A DNA stretch of 33,352 bases from Symsagittifera roscoffensis (taxonomy: Eukaryota; Xenacoelomorpha; Acoela; Convolutidae), in contig NW_026970633.1 in NCBI RefSeq assembly GCF_963678635.1, positions 1 through 33,352 on the forward strand, read 5' to 3'. The position numbers and the translations under genes were made by a program. Numbering within the stretch: position 1 is the stretch's first letter; each line of letters opens with the position of its first letter. Shown here piece after piece: positions 10,147 to 19,430 of this stretch. The notes beneath the pieces are model-generated. The model ran no database searches, had not been told where the DNA came from, and worked only from the letters and a program-made list of their open reading frames with translations.

Positions 10147-10890
10147 CTTTCGACGTGAATCTTATGAAATGGAGCATGTGGTTCGGATTCTTCGAAGCAA
10201 CAATCCACAATCAACCCATCTCGGAAACCGAAAAGTTGACTCATCTGCAGACTTTAATGACTGGAAAAGCAATTCAAGCTATTACTGGTTACTACTACAA
10301 TAGCACTATGTACAACGCTGTCTTCCATGACTACGACGACGATATGGACGAACTGACATCGTCATCAATGACTTTGTCAACAGAATACAGAGCTTCAAGC
10401 AACCATCAACTCAACTTGGGGATTCGTACATGGAGTTTTCCACATTCATCACTAATCTGGTTGAAACGTTTCGGACGCTTGGGTTCAAAGAAGATTTGAA
10501 CTCTACAACATACGTACAATTTGAGGTCAGCAAATTGCAACACCATCAGCAGCAGCTTCTCTGGACACAGTGCATCATCATCCAGAACATCGACCAGCCT
10601 AATCTCACCGCCTTCATTGACTGTATAAGACAGTTTGCATTAGCATGCAATCACTTACCACCTATGCAAATGCAGCTAATGACCCTGGACTCGAGCGATC
10701 GACAATAAATAGCGCCAAAACTTCGCCACGCCACCGGTTCTCGACCATCAACCAACCAGCCTTCACAGAAAACTCCTCAACGTTGGAGTGCGAATGCCCG
10801 ACCCCCATATCCATTCGGGCAAAGACTGCCCATCAAAGCACACATACAGCAAATGCAACCAGCATCATCACACAAGTCTTCACGATGAAC
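10125..10890 (+). pseudogene. BEL/Pao gag remnant
   Basis: 10125-10345 reads KPFDVNLMKWSMWFGFFEAT and LTHLQTLMTGKAIQAITGYY, matching the DUF1759 gag core ('F.GD..kW..w...F', 'K...L...L.G.A...I.g'). One frame change near 10350 leads to DFVNRIQSF and FITNLVETFRTLGFKEDL up to about 10708. Another change leads to a damaged zinc-knuckle region (DCPSKHTYSKCNQHHHTSLH, 10842-10905). The order and spacing are those of BEL gag. Not translatable as one protein. Confidence 0.8.
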
Positions 10891-10979
10891 AACGAACACA
10901 AAGAACACCGAAGTTTAACCCAAACCAGCGACCGAATCAAGTCAACCATCTTGCCAGCCAAAAGAATATCAAGAATCAA

Positions 10980-11460
10980 CAGTTCACTACTGCTACTTTT
11001 ACCAGTAACACTACGACACCGCAACATGTACCTTAATGTCTTTCTTGAAACAGGAAGTACAAACAGCTACATATCGCAACCGACAGCAGCATATTTTCAA
11101 TTGGACGAAACTAACCAACAGTAACAACTTCTCATTGGAGGTTTCTTCAACTCGCAAAATATAGAGGTTTTAAGACAGTGGATATTACAGTTCATTCATT
11201 TGGAAATAACACTTTAGCGTTTGAACTAACTAATGTTTTAATCCAAGAGAACATCAACTTGAATGCAGCGGAGCCCGGAAAGTTGAACAAAATCTGCAGC
11301 CAATACGACCACCTTAAGGATATATGTTTTCCAGACTTCAACAACAACGACGTAGCCCTTGTGAGTGGAACAAATAATATTGTCATCAATAGCGGAAGAC
11401 CATCATCACAGAAAATTAAAAAGTCCCTCGAGCGGTCTTTACGGCCCTAGGATGGACAAA
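10980..11460 (+). pseudogene. BEL/Pao aspartic protease remnant, active-site Asp changed
   Basis: NVFLETGSTNSYISQPTA at about 11034-11090 is the retropepsin-like active-site block (DUF1758). The family has D-T/S-G here and this copy has E-T-G, so the catalytic aspartate is replaced. After a stop at about 11122 and a frame change, 11178-11400 continues with HSFGNNTLAFELTNVLI and DVALVSGTNNIVI, the 'lliG.dn' end block. TALGWTKTGPNNDIGYV at about 11436-11495 follows in another frame and matches the 'T.lGW...G' linker of BEL pol. Confidence 0.75.
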
Positions 11461-11574
11461 AACAGGACCGAACAACGACATTGGATACGTCTGAAGCCAC
11501 CAATAACAGCCACCCTATTGCAGATATCAACTGACGACAGACATATCTCGGATCTTCTCGCTTCATTCTGGCGA

Positions 11575-12460
11575 ATAGAAATAACAATGTCGTCGGATGG
11601 AAGACATGCTATGCAAACACTTCGGAAAACCATATCCTTATACTACAACGGCTATCAGTTTGGGCTTCTGTGGAAACCAAATGCAAATCTTCCAAAAAAT
11701 TAAAAAGCAGCAATTGCTCAATACAACCGGAAATGTACAACTTAACAAGAGTTCAGAAAAGCTGACTCTCTACCAGAGTACAATTTACCAGGATCTCAGC
11801 AAGCACTACACAAGGAAATTAGAGCCAGACGAAGTACCTTCGGCAAGATAGATTTTATCTGAACATGGAGTAATCAACCCAAACAAGCCGGGAAAATTTC
11901 GCCGTGTTTTCAATGCCAAGTCAAAATTTGGAGAAATTTGTCTAAATGATATGCTTCTCAAGGGACCTGACTTGCTCTGCAATCTACTAGAACAAATACC
12001 AGATTTCGCGAACGGAATCATCCCAACACTTCCTACATTGAAGGGATGCACATGCAGGTTTCTGTTAACCGAGAAAACAAAAAGTGTCTTCGTTTCCTCT
12101 GGTGAGCGGAAGAAACCGAATTTTTTGAATACACCCGATTCGTCATTGGAGCCAAATTTTCTCCTCCTGGTGCAATTTACGCATTAGGAACTTGTGCAGA
12201 CAACAATGCTGAAAAACTTGTCTCATGAGAACTTCTACTTGGACGACTTCTTTGAAGCCACCGACGACATCGACACCGCAGTGAAATTCATTGAAGACCT
12301 TCGACACGTACAACAACAAAGAAGCTTCAACCTGACGAATTGCATCACTACGTATCATAGAATTGTGCAAACAATATCAGAAGAACATGAATCCATCTTC
12401 GTAGACAAAATTAAGGACCTCAAAATCTTCAAGCGAGTTCTCGGATTACGATATGAGTAA
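11575..12460 (+). pseudogene. BEL/Pao reverse transcriptase remnant
   Basis: Blocks in order: LRKTISLYYNGYQFGLLWKP (to about 11690); LYQSTIYQDLSKHYTRKLEP (11770-11850); GVINPNKPGKFRRVFNAKSK (11870-11930); LNDMLLKGPDLLCNLLEQIP; then after a frame change YIEGMHMQVSVNRENKKCLR (12030-12100); and ENFYLDDFFEATDDIDTA (12230-12285) with the YLDD catalytic motif intact. The first catalytic aspartate, expected before IEGM, reads tyrosine. An in-frame TGA follows RFLW. The rest to 12460 reads LKIFKRVLGLRYE, typical of the RT connection. Confidence 0.85.
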
Positions 12461-12559
12461 GTAACGATTCACTCAGCTGCACTTCTGACAAATTACACGA
12501 ACTTGTCCAGAAGAAACCTACACAGCGGAATCTACTTCGTGCAGCTTCTTCAATCTTTG

Positions 12560-13240
12560 ACCCAATTGAAATAACAGCAACTATTACGATTTGACTACGA
12601 AAAATTCAGCAAACATTTTGGAGAAAAGGAACGAAGTGGGTCGACCAAATTACACGAGAATTGATACCTGAATGTTTTGAGATACTCGACAAAAGAAACG
12701 ATCTACAGACAGTGGAAGTACCCCGACGCTATTTTATATACAGCTACAACAACATCACTCCTCATGCTTTTTCAGATGCCTCCTTCAGCACCCAAGCAGC
12801 GATCGCTCATTTTGTATAAAGCAACAGCGCCACTCGGCAAACTAGCAGCGCCTTTTTCTAGGAAAAACTCGAGTGGCTCCTCTAAAACAACACACAATAA
12901 CTTAATTGGAAATACAAGCAGCAATTATTCACGCTCGCCTCAAAAAGTTCATTCGCAGAGAAGAAAGGATTGACGACATCAGCTCTACGCATATGTGGAC
13001 CGACAGCACAACAGCGCTTCAATGGATACAAGGATATGCTAATTTTTGTGGCTCACAAAGAAAATTTGGAAAGCACCCAAGCGAGTTAATGGAAACACTG
13101 CCCAGGACCCTTAAACCCAGCAGTTCATCTCTCTTTACGACGAGCCCACAAAGGCAACCAGCATTCGCCACGCTAGCACTTGAAAAACATTCTTCAAAAC
13201 GAGTATTGGATTCTCTGTGTTCGCGCACATTTTGACAAGA
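12560..13240 (+). pseudogene. BEL/Pao RNase H region remnant
   Basis: HAFSDASFSTQAAIAHF near 12760-12815 is the first RNase H block ('h.FsDAS..a.aa..Y'). HMWTDSTTALQWIQGYANF at 12988-13045 is the 'W.DS...L.Wi' block with its catalytic aspartate. They lie in different frames, and there are several stops between and after them. 13065-13240 shows only weak similarity to the RNase H/integrase linker. Confidence 0.75.
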
Positions 13241-13329
13241 TCATAAAAAACTGTTACAACAGCCGACGACAACAGGCAACTGGACTACAGCCGGAACTTG
13301 CGCCCCTATAAGCTCTCAGTTTTCCGGAA

Positions 13330-14180
13330 GATAAACCTTTTCCATTTCAACAAACAGGAACATATCTTTTTGAACCATTTGCTTTGAAAACCGCAGGAAA
13401 CTACAACAAACGCTACGGCGTTATAATGACTTGGTTTACAACACGAGCATCTTGAGATGTACCAGTACCAATCAGCCGACGACTTCATCAATACCTTAAA
13501 ACGATTATTCGCACGCAGAGGACAACCAGACAAAACTGTTTCTGACGACGGTACAAATTTCACCGCAGCCGAAAAGGAACTCAACAGACACATTGACGCC
13601 GATGTTAAACGACAACCATGAGACTGAATGAACCTTCAACCCTGCCTATGCGCCTCATTTTGGGGGTGTATGGGAACGACGCAAAAGATCAGTCAAAGAC
13701 TCGTTCTATGCATCATAGGAAGCCAGATTCTAACAAACGACATATTCAACAACGTTCGTTGCGAAGTTGAACACTTCATGAACACACGACCCATCACTAC
13801 AGTTTCATCATCGCCCGATGAAGTTGAAGCCGTCATCTCAAACTACTTTCTTTTAGGGAGGGCGCATGCCAGCATGCCACCTCTACAAACCCAACAGCCC
13901 TCAATACTAAGTCGACAATGATTATTCGCCCAACAACTCGCAACCCATATTTGGAAACGCTTGATGAAGGATTTTATCTCAACACTACTGCCAAGACAAC
14001 GATGGACAAAGAAGACGCCGCATAACGAATTAAAGGAAATTGTCTGGATTCTGCAAGATATGATGCCACGAAGACTCTGACCAATTGGACGATCACAGGA
14101 AACAAACCAACCGATGATGACCAGACCCGCGTTTACACCATCAAAATAAAAGACAAAAATGTGTCAATACCAGCCATCAG
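13330..14180 (+). pseudogene. BEL/Pao integrase remnant
   Basis: GTYLFEPFALKTAGNYNKRY (about 13348-13410) corresponds to the first catalytic-aspartate block, but aspartate is replaced by tyrosine. TVSDDGTNFTAAEKEL (13539-13585) is the second block and is intact. HFGGVWERRKRSVKDSF (about 13655-13705, another frame) holds the glutamate. VEHFMNTRPITTVSSSPDE follows at 13770-13830. KRLMKDFISTLLPRQRWTKK (13955-14015) and the damaged RRL*PIGR block near 14080 form the C-terminal domain. At least three frame changes and several stops are present. Confidence 0.85.
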
Positions 14181-14189
14181 ACTAGCAAC

Positions 14190-14678
14190 TGTTAGCCCGG
14201 ACTATTGCAATCAATCAGCAAACGAAGATTCACGACAACGAGAGCCTCATCTTTAAGCAGCATTGCCAAAACAGCCATAGCCAATAACTTTAACTGACTC
14301 TCACACGACCGTTAAGCCAGCGTTTCAAATTTTATAAATAGGAATCACCCAACCCCTGCAACTGCAAAATGAGACCGAGTGTTATATGCCAATTTGACGA
14401 TTGGCAACCATCTAAGATGACTTAAGTTTTTCACATGTAATCAGGAAAATTCTGGGTAAGAAATGGAAAACCAGAAGTCAGCAAAGACAAAATTGGGAAA
14501 AAAGCAAAACTGAGTTACCGAACCGTGCAGTCAACTAATTTTTAATCAAATCAACGTTTAAAGCAAGAAAAAGCTCAAGTACACCGTGTAAGCTAGATTA
14601 GATTACATTTTCGTTTTCTATAGAGGTCCTCTCTTTTAGTCAAACTTTCGCGACATAAACTTCGGTATTGCGACAACA
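14190..14678 (+). repeat. Putative 3' LTR of the BEL/Pao element
   Basis: Begins TGTTAGCCCGG directly after the pol C-terminus and ends GCGACAACA, giving a TGTT...AACA terminal inverted pair as usual in BEL/Pao LTRs (489 bp). It contains a TATAAATA box at 14333. Its 3' 370 bp are repeated at 15946-16323. No 5' partner was found, so the LTR call rests on position, ends and TATA box. Confidence 0.6.
14333..14340 (+). promoter_or_regulatory. TATA box of the LTR
   Basis: TATAAATA followed by GGAATCACCC inside the putative LTR; the copy in the duplicated tail is at 15978-15985. This is the position expected for the LTR promoter. Activity is unproven. Confidence 0.5.
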
Positions 14679-14679
14679 T

Positions 14680-14904
14680 CCCGAGTCGAGATTTTTCACC
14701 TAATTTGAAGCAAGATTTGAACTGTTTGAGCGGTTTTTTTAGACAATTACGCTCAAAATCTTGCTTCAAAATGAGCGGTTTGAGCGGTTTTTGAAGGGTT
14801 TATCTAAGAAAACCGCTCAAAAACCGCGCAAGATTTGAACGGTTTTGAGCGGTTTATTTAAAAAAAACCGCTCAAAAACCGCGCAAGATTTAATAATAAA
14901 AAGT
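14680..14904. repeat. GAGCGG palindromic repeat, copy A
   Basis: Starts CCCGAGTCGAGATTTTTCAC immediately after the LTR end and continues with GAGCGGTTT/AAACCGCTC blocks in both orientations into the tRNA-like sequence. Closely similar to 9481-9702 and 16325-16548. Confidence 0.8.
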
Positions 14905-14960
14905 CGACCACAGAGGGATTCGAAGCCCCAATCTTCTGATTCATAGTCAGACGCCTTGTC
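14905..14960 (-). pseudogene. Truncated tRNA-like sequence, anticodon AUG
   Basis: Antisense tRNA-Arg relative keeping the acceptor 3' strand, T arm and complete anticodon arm, but the loop is CTATGAA, giving ATG (a histidine anticodon). The D arm and 5' acceptor strand are gone through a 31-bp deletion between TGTC words when compared with copy B. Non-functional. Confidence 0.7.
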
Positions 14961-15094
14961 GCCAATATAAATTACGCACCACAATGAATACTGAGTACTC
15001 TGCATTCTAATTCATGCTTTTGAAATGCCTGTTACTGTGATACGTACATCAGACCAAAGTTATCCATAGTACTGTGCATCAAATCCGTCTATAT

Positions 15095-15520
15095 AATCTT
15101 GGTCGCACCGTCTCCGTTTCGGTCTGCAAAGACGCGCCGTCTCCACCTCAGTCGTGAACGTCTTGAAAGTGCATATTTTGGTCGCGCTGGCCAAACGGTC
15201 GCGCCGTTGCCTTTCGAGTCGAGCCGTTTCCGCCTAGGTCGCGAAAGTCGCGCCTTAGTTTTTCGGTCGCGAAAGTCTGGAAATGGCAACTCTTGGTCGC
15301 GAGAGTCTGGACATACCAAATATGAGTCGCGATGTTTTGGTCGCGCCACCTCTGCTTCGGCGCGACAGTCGCAACGGATCATCATGGTCACAAAAGTCTG
15401 GAAATGCCATGTTTTGATCGCCAAAGCCTGGACATGCCTAATTTTGGTCTGAAAAGTCTGGACATGCCAAGGTTTTGTCGCGAAAAAATGGACATGAGTC
15501 TGGGACCTCGACCCGGGAAG
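15095..15520. repeat. GTCGCG-rich tandem array, copy A
   Basis: Imperfect units of about 30 bp on the pattern 'TTTGGTCGCGAAAGTCTGGA' plus 'CATGCCAA', ending GACCTCGACCCGGGAA at 15505-15520. Both strands stay open for 110-146 codons because the unit is close to a multiple of three and poor in stops. The shared repeat structure and the second copy at 16770 argue against a gene. Confidence 0.75.
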
Positions 15521-15785
15521 ACCGCTCAAAAACCGCTCAAATCTTGCGTGAAAAACCGTTCAAAAATCACCGCAAGAAATGAGCGGTTTTTGAGCGGTTT
15601 TTTAAGCAAGATTTGAGCGGTTTGAGCGGTTTTTCCAAAAAAACCGCCCAAACCGCCCAAACCGCTCAAACCGCTCAAATCTTGCTGGAAAACTGCCCAA
15701 ACCGCCCAAACCGCTCAAATCTTGCTGGAAAACCGCTCAAACCGCTCAAATCTTGAGCGGTTTTTGAGCGGGATCTCGACGCGGG
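15521..15785. repeat. GAGCGG repeat block, distal part, copy A
   Basis: Dense alternation of ACCGCTCAAA and TTTGAGCGGT words in both orientations, closing with GAGCGGGATCTCGACGCGGG at about 15765-15785. It can fold into long hairpins. The closing CTCGACCCGGG-type end is the inverted counterpart of the CCCGAGTCGAG start at 14680. Confidence 0.75.
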
Positions 15786-16324
15786 TTCGCTACCACATAA
15801 AATTTAGAAACGCTTGATGAAGGATTTTATCTCACCACTACCGCCAAGACAACGATGGACAAAGAAGACGCCGCATATCGAATTAAGGGAAATTGTCTGG
15901 ATTCTGCAAGATATGATGCCACGAGGACTCTGGCCAATTGGACGATCACACGACCGTTAAGCCAGCGTTTCAAATTTTATAAATAGGAATTACCCAACCC
16001 CTGCAACTGCAAAATGAGACCGAGTGTTATATGCCAATTTGACGATTGGCAACTATCTAAGATGACTTAAGTTTTTCACATGTAATCAGGAAAATTCCGG
16101 GTAAGAAATTGAAAACCAGAAGTCAGCAAAGACAAAATTGGGAAAAAAGCAAAACTGAATTACCGAACCGTGCAGTCAACTAATTTTTAATCAAATCAAC
16201 GTTTAAAGCAAGAAAAAGCTAAAGTACACCGTGTAAGCTAGATTAGATTACCTTTTCGTTTTCTATAGAGGTCCTCTCTTTTAGTCAAACTTTCGCGACA
16301 TAAACTTCGGTATTGCGACAACTT

Positions 16325-16548
16325 CCCGAGTCGAGATTTTTCACCTTAATTGAAGCAAGATTTGAGCTGTTTGAGCGGTTTTTTTAGACAATTACGCTCA
16401 AAATCTTGTTTCAAAATGAACGGTTTGAGCGGTTTTTGAAGGGTTTATCTAAGATAACCGCTCAAAAACCGCGCAAGATTTGAACGGTTTTGAGCGGTTT
16501 ATTTAAAAAAACCGCTCAAAAACCGCGCAAGATTTAATAATAAAAAGT
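16325..16548. repeat. GAGCGG palindromic repeat, copy B
   Basis: Third copy of the CCCGAGTCGAG-initiated repeat leading into an antisense tRNA-Arg-like sequence. It follows the LTR end of copy B just as in copy A. Confidence 0.8.
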
Positions 16549-16621
16549 CGACCACAGAGGGATTCGAAACCCCAATCTTCTGATTCGTAGTCAGACGCCT
16601 TGTCCGTTAGGCCATGCGGCC
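16549..16621 (-). tRNA. tRNA-Arg(ACG)-like sequence, nearly complete
   Basis: Minus-strand tRNA fold of 73 nt. The acceptor GGCCGCA pairs with TGTGGTC over all seven positions with two G-T wobbles. The D arm is GCC..GGC with TAACGGACAA. The anticodon stem TCTGA/TCAGA is perfect with loop CTACGAA, giving anticodon ACG at 16586-16588. The T stem GGGGT/CCCTC has one wobble and one mismatch at the normally invariant 53-61 pair. It is the best preserved of the three copies and could be weakly expressed. Its association with the GAGCGG repeat and the changed 53-61 pair favour a repeat-borne pseudogene. Confidence 0.65.
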
Positions 16622-16769
16622 CTAAAACTAGTGTCGCCAATATAAATTACGCACCACAATGAATACTGAATACTCTGCATTCTAATTCATGCTTTTGAAA
16701 TGCCTGTTACTGTGATACGTACATCAGACCATAGGTATCCATAGTACTGTGCATCGTATCCGTCTATAT

Positions 16770-17195
16770 AATCTTGGTCGCACCGTCTCCGCTTCGGTCT
16801 GCAAAGACGCGCCGTCTCCACCTCGGTCGTGAACGTCTTGAAAGTGCATATTTTGGTCGCGCTGGCCAAACGGTCGCGCCGTTGTCTTTGGAGTCGAGCC
16901 GTTTCCGCCTAGGTCGCGAACGTCGCGCCTTAATTTTTCGGTCGCGAAAGTCTGGAAATGGCAACTCTTGGTCGCGAGAGTCTGGACATACCAAATATGA
17001 GTCGCGATGTTTTGGTCGCGCCACCTCTGCTTCGGCGCGACAGTCGCAACGGATCATCATGGTCGCAAAAGTCTGGAAGTGCCATGTTTTGGTCGCCAAA
17101 GCCTGGACATGCCTAATTTTGGTCTGGAAAGTCTGGACATGCCAAAGTTTTGTCGCGAAAAAATGGACATGAGTCTGGGACCTCGACCCGCGAAG
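16770..17195. repeat. GTCGCG-rich tandem array, copy B
   Basis: Same array as 15095-15520 within the duplicated block, with scattered substitutions; it ends GACCTCGACCCGCGAAG. Open frames on both strands mirror those of copy A. Confidence 0.75.
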
Positions 17196-17490
17196 ACCGC
17201 TCAAAAACCGCTCAAATCTTGCGTGAAAAACCGTTCAAAAATCACCGCAAGAAATGAGCGGTTTTTGAGCGGTTTTTGAGCGGTTTTTTAAGCAAGATTT
17301 GAGCGGTTTGAGCGGTTTTTCCAAAAAAACTGTCCAAACCGCCCAAACCGCTCAAACCGCTCAAATCTTGCTGGAAAACTGCCCAAACCGCCCAAACCGC
17401 TCAAACCGCTCAAATCTTGCTGGAAAACCGCTCAAACCGCTCAAATCTTGAGCGGTTTTTGAGCGGGATCTCGACCCGGGTTCGCTACTA
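17196..17490. repeat. GAGCGG repeat block, distal part, copy B
   Basis: Same as 15521-15785, ending GAGCGGGATCTCGACCCGGG at 17459-17478. It marks the 3' border of the duplicated block; unrelated sequence begins at about 17491. Confidence 0.75.
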
Positions 17491-17710
17491 CAAAATGGTT
17501 TCAATTCCAGTCTATGCAAAATTTATCTAAAAAAGTGTTTGATATCATTCGCGGAATTTTACCGGGAAAAACTAATTACGTTCTAGTTTCCACAAAAGGC
17601 CTGAAACTGAACTCAGTCTTCGGGACATGTTAATCTCATTGTCCCGATTGAACTGTCATTCTAATGTCCTTGTTCTGCCCTTATTGTGCGCACTTATGTG
17701 TTTTTGTGAG

Positions 17711-17855
17711 ATACAGAGATCTGGCTGCGAACTCTGACAGGGGAGGAAAACTTCTCGTCCACAGACTGCACTGTACACGTGGCACTGTACGGAGAGAGGG
17801 GCTCAGTGCCAGATTGGAGACTGGACAAGGGTGGCAACAACCACGAACGCAAAAG
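17711..17855 (+). CDS. PLAT gene exon 3 (PLAT domain, N-terminal half)
   Basis: Between acceptor TTTTTGTGAG (ends 17710) and donor AAAAG|GTCAGT the phase 1-to-2 frame is open. It reads TEIWLRTLTGEENFSSTDC, then TVHVALYGERGSVPDWRL and DKGGNNHERKR. This is the PLAT/LH2 signature: first strand ending in TG, '.GTDa.V.v.LyGe.G' and '..L....nn.F.r'. The alternative acceptor ATACAG at 17716 keeps the same phase but would cut off part of the first beta strand. The exon is much less AT-rich than its surroundings. Starting phase matches the end of exon 2 across the 8.3-kb intron. Frames on the other phases in this interval are shadows. Confidence 0.75.
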
Positions 17856-18423
17856 GTCAGTTGACATGAATGATTCATACCGTACTGCTATCTCGTAACA
17901 ACAATTATGACATAATATCTATACCAGAATGCTGCGCAAGTAGTGCAGATTGTTCCATCCGCACTGTTTCGAAAAATAAGTTCAGAAATTTTCGTCGAAG
18001 AATTAATCGTTTTTTTTGTTTTCTGGAAAGTAAAGTTAAATACGCAGTTCAGCCTGTATTCAAAATGTCTGATGAAGTTTAAAACTAGAAAATTTGCCGA
18101 CCAGAATCACACATCGAGATTATCGATATCCACTGCAAAAAAAAACTTGTTCTGAATATTGATTTAACTAAATGGTGAAAATTAGAAAACATGATATGAA
18201 AAGCGTTTGAAAAGCTATGAAACGGAATTTATATGCTCTATTTTAAATTTTGGCTAAAAAAATTCCACGAATGTGTATTGATTATTTTTCTGAAATTAAA
18301 ACGAAACGTTTTTTCACTAAGACTTGACTCATGCCCGGTTTTTGGTTACCAGAAGTTAATTTGAAAAGATGAAGATTGAAATATATAATTTATTGTTTTC
18401 TCTCCACTTTGTGGGGTGTTCAG
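17856..18423 (+). other. PLAT gene intron 3
   Basis: 568-bp AT-rich intron from GTCAGT to a pyrimidine-rich acceptor TTTGTGGGGTGTTCAG ending at 18423. Nothing else is seen in it. Confidence 0.55.
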
Positions 18424-18529
18424 GTGGGATGAGTGGGAGGGACTGTTTGGGGACATTGGGGAGAGGGTAGAGAAGGTGGGGGTGTGGTTGGACTGTGGAC
18501 TGTTCAGGGACCAGTGGAAACTGAGAGAG
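18424..18529 (+). CDS. PLAT gene exon 4 (PLAT domain, middle)
   Basis: 106 bases between acceptor TTCAG (18423) and donor GAGAG|GTACAT (18530), entered in phase 2 and left in phase 0. It reads WDEWEGLFGDIGERVEKVGV then WLDCGLFRDQWKLRE. This matches the middle of PLAT domains: '..lGdi..i.kirighDn.g..p.W.Le.v'. The conserved tryptophan of the family is in DQWKL. The exon is GC-rich in AT-rich DNA and continues exon 3 without a gap in the domain alignment. Confidence 0.75.
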
Positions 18530-18990
18530 GTACATGTGCACACTATCTGACAAACATATCCATCACTGCTTGATCAAATACACTATATCTAGAATAAATT
18601 GTTTTCAGGCAACTCTATCGTGGGTAGTTAACAAGTTTGTAAGAAATTTACAAACCACGCCAAAAATTTTTGGTAAGCATCATTGGACCTACAGGTCCGT
18701 CACAGGTGTCTCAGAGCGTAAAATCATTTACTAAGTTAATGATACTTGGTGAGAAATAATTTCTCAATACTCGAAATCAAATCATTCGACAACTTAGATT
18801 AATATAAATTAATCTTCAGATTAATACATATTAAAAAAAATGAGGAAAGGAAACTTTACTAGAACAAAAAAGACAAAACAGTCCTTGAACTTATTTGACT
18901 AATAGAAATAATTGCCGAGAATACTACGAGCTAAAACAATTATTTGCCGAGCCGCTTTATACAGTTTTGGAGATTAGAGCGAGCATATTT

Positions 18991-19008
18991 TGGCGCCCCA
19001 CAAGGGAC
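18991..19008 (+). promoter_or_regulatory. Primer-binding-site-like sequence (tRNA-Lys type)
   Basis: TGGCGCCCCACAAGGGAC agrees at 15 of 18 positions with the complement of the 3' end of animal tRNA-Lys(UUU), the primer of many retroelements. The right arm keeps a similar version near 24865-24882 on the minus strand. If real, the LTR ends just upstream and 19009-21001 is the untranslated leader of the BEL element. Confidence 0.4.
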
Positions 19009-19319
19009 GGAGCATCAGCAGCAGGTCCGATCAGAGAAAAAATTGGCATCATTTCAGAAAAATCAGTACACTTGTAGACTTCGCAGAGACCGAGAGAGCT
19101 ATCGTTATTTCGCTCTGTTTTCTGATTTATTTTTTGCCTAGTAGCGTCACATTGACTTCGGATTTCACATTAATGTCACATAGACTTCGTAGACGGCAAT
19201 GCAATCGCTAACATCCTCAAAAACACTATGCTATCCGGACCAAGAGTTTGTGGGGGACTTTTTGTAGTGCTGTCGGCCGAAGTTGTTCGTCTTGCTCGAG
19301 TACAGTTGGCCGAAGTAGT

Positions 19320-19430
19320 TCGAGAGCAGTAGCGGATTGCAGAGCGTCTGCTGCGGATTGCGGAGGGTCTGTAGCGGATTTCAGAGCGTCTGTTGCGGAT
19401 TGTAGAGCGTCTGTTGCGGATTGCAAAGAG
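19320..19430. repeat. 21-bp minisatellite in left arm
   Basis: About five imperfect units on GCGGATTGCAGAGCGTCTG plus two bases. The period is seven codons, so the minus strand gives a repetitive open frame (ATDALQS-like) that I do not regard as a gene. Confidence 0.75.

Larger units (their letters stand above)
10100..14678 (+). mobile_element. BEL/Pao LTR retrotransposon, decayed, 5' LTR missing
   Basis: Plus-strand BEL/Pao element with gag (DUF1759-like), zinc knuckle, aspartic protease, RT, RNase H and integrase in the family order, followed by a putative 3' LTR at 14190-14678. Many frameshifts and stops make it non-functional. No matching 5' LTR or primer-binding site was found between 9778 and 10125, so the 5' end is lost. 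It lies in intron 2 of the PLAT gene in the same orientation. Its sequence differs from the family at 1-2880 and 20290-23890. Confidence 0.85.
13954..15797 (+). repeat. Duplicated block, copy A (1.85 kb)
   Basis: Runs from GAAACGCTTGATGAAGG through the pol end, the LTR, the GAGCGG repeat, a truncated tRNA-like sequence, the GTCGC array and a second GAGCGG block to GCGGGTTCGCTACCACA. The whole series is repeated in the same orientation and order at 15807-17490. Compared with copy B, copy A keeps 208 bp of pol and LTR start but lacks 31 bp of the tRNA-like sequence. Confidence 0.85.
15807..17490 (+). repeat. Duplicated block, copy B
   Basis: Second copy of 13954-15797. It lacks 208 bp (A coordinates 14098-14305) between two TCACA words and retains the complete tRNA-Arg-like sequence. 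Its pol fragment still reads RGLWPIGRS without the stop found in copy A, so A mutated after the duplication or B came from a different source copy. Confidence 0.85.
9407..17710 (+). other. PLAT gene intron 2, swollen by transposons
   Basis: This 8.3-kb intron contains GAGCGG/tRNA repeat units, a decayed BEL/Pao copy and a duplicated retrotransposon tail, all listed separately. No host exon was recognised inside it. The flanking exons join in phase 1 without needing one. Confidence 0.45.

Noticed and set aside
15089-17204. Arg/Ser-rich frames of 117-146 codons on both strands
   Set aside because: They follow the GTCGCG tandem array, are mirrored on both strands and are duplicated with the repeat block; no motif and no splice context.
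18534-18734. 66-codon frame and small exon candidate 18609-18638
   Set aside because: The acceptor and donor are good and the phase fits, but including it inserts residues into the PLAT domain between exon 4 and exon 5, which join well without it.
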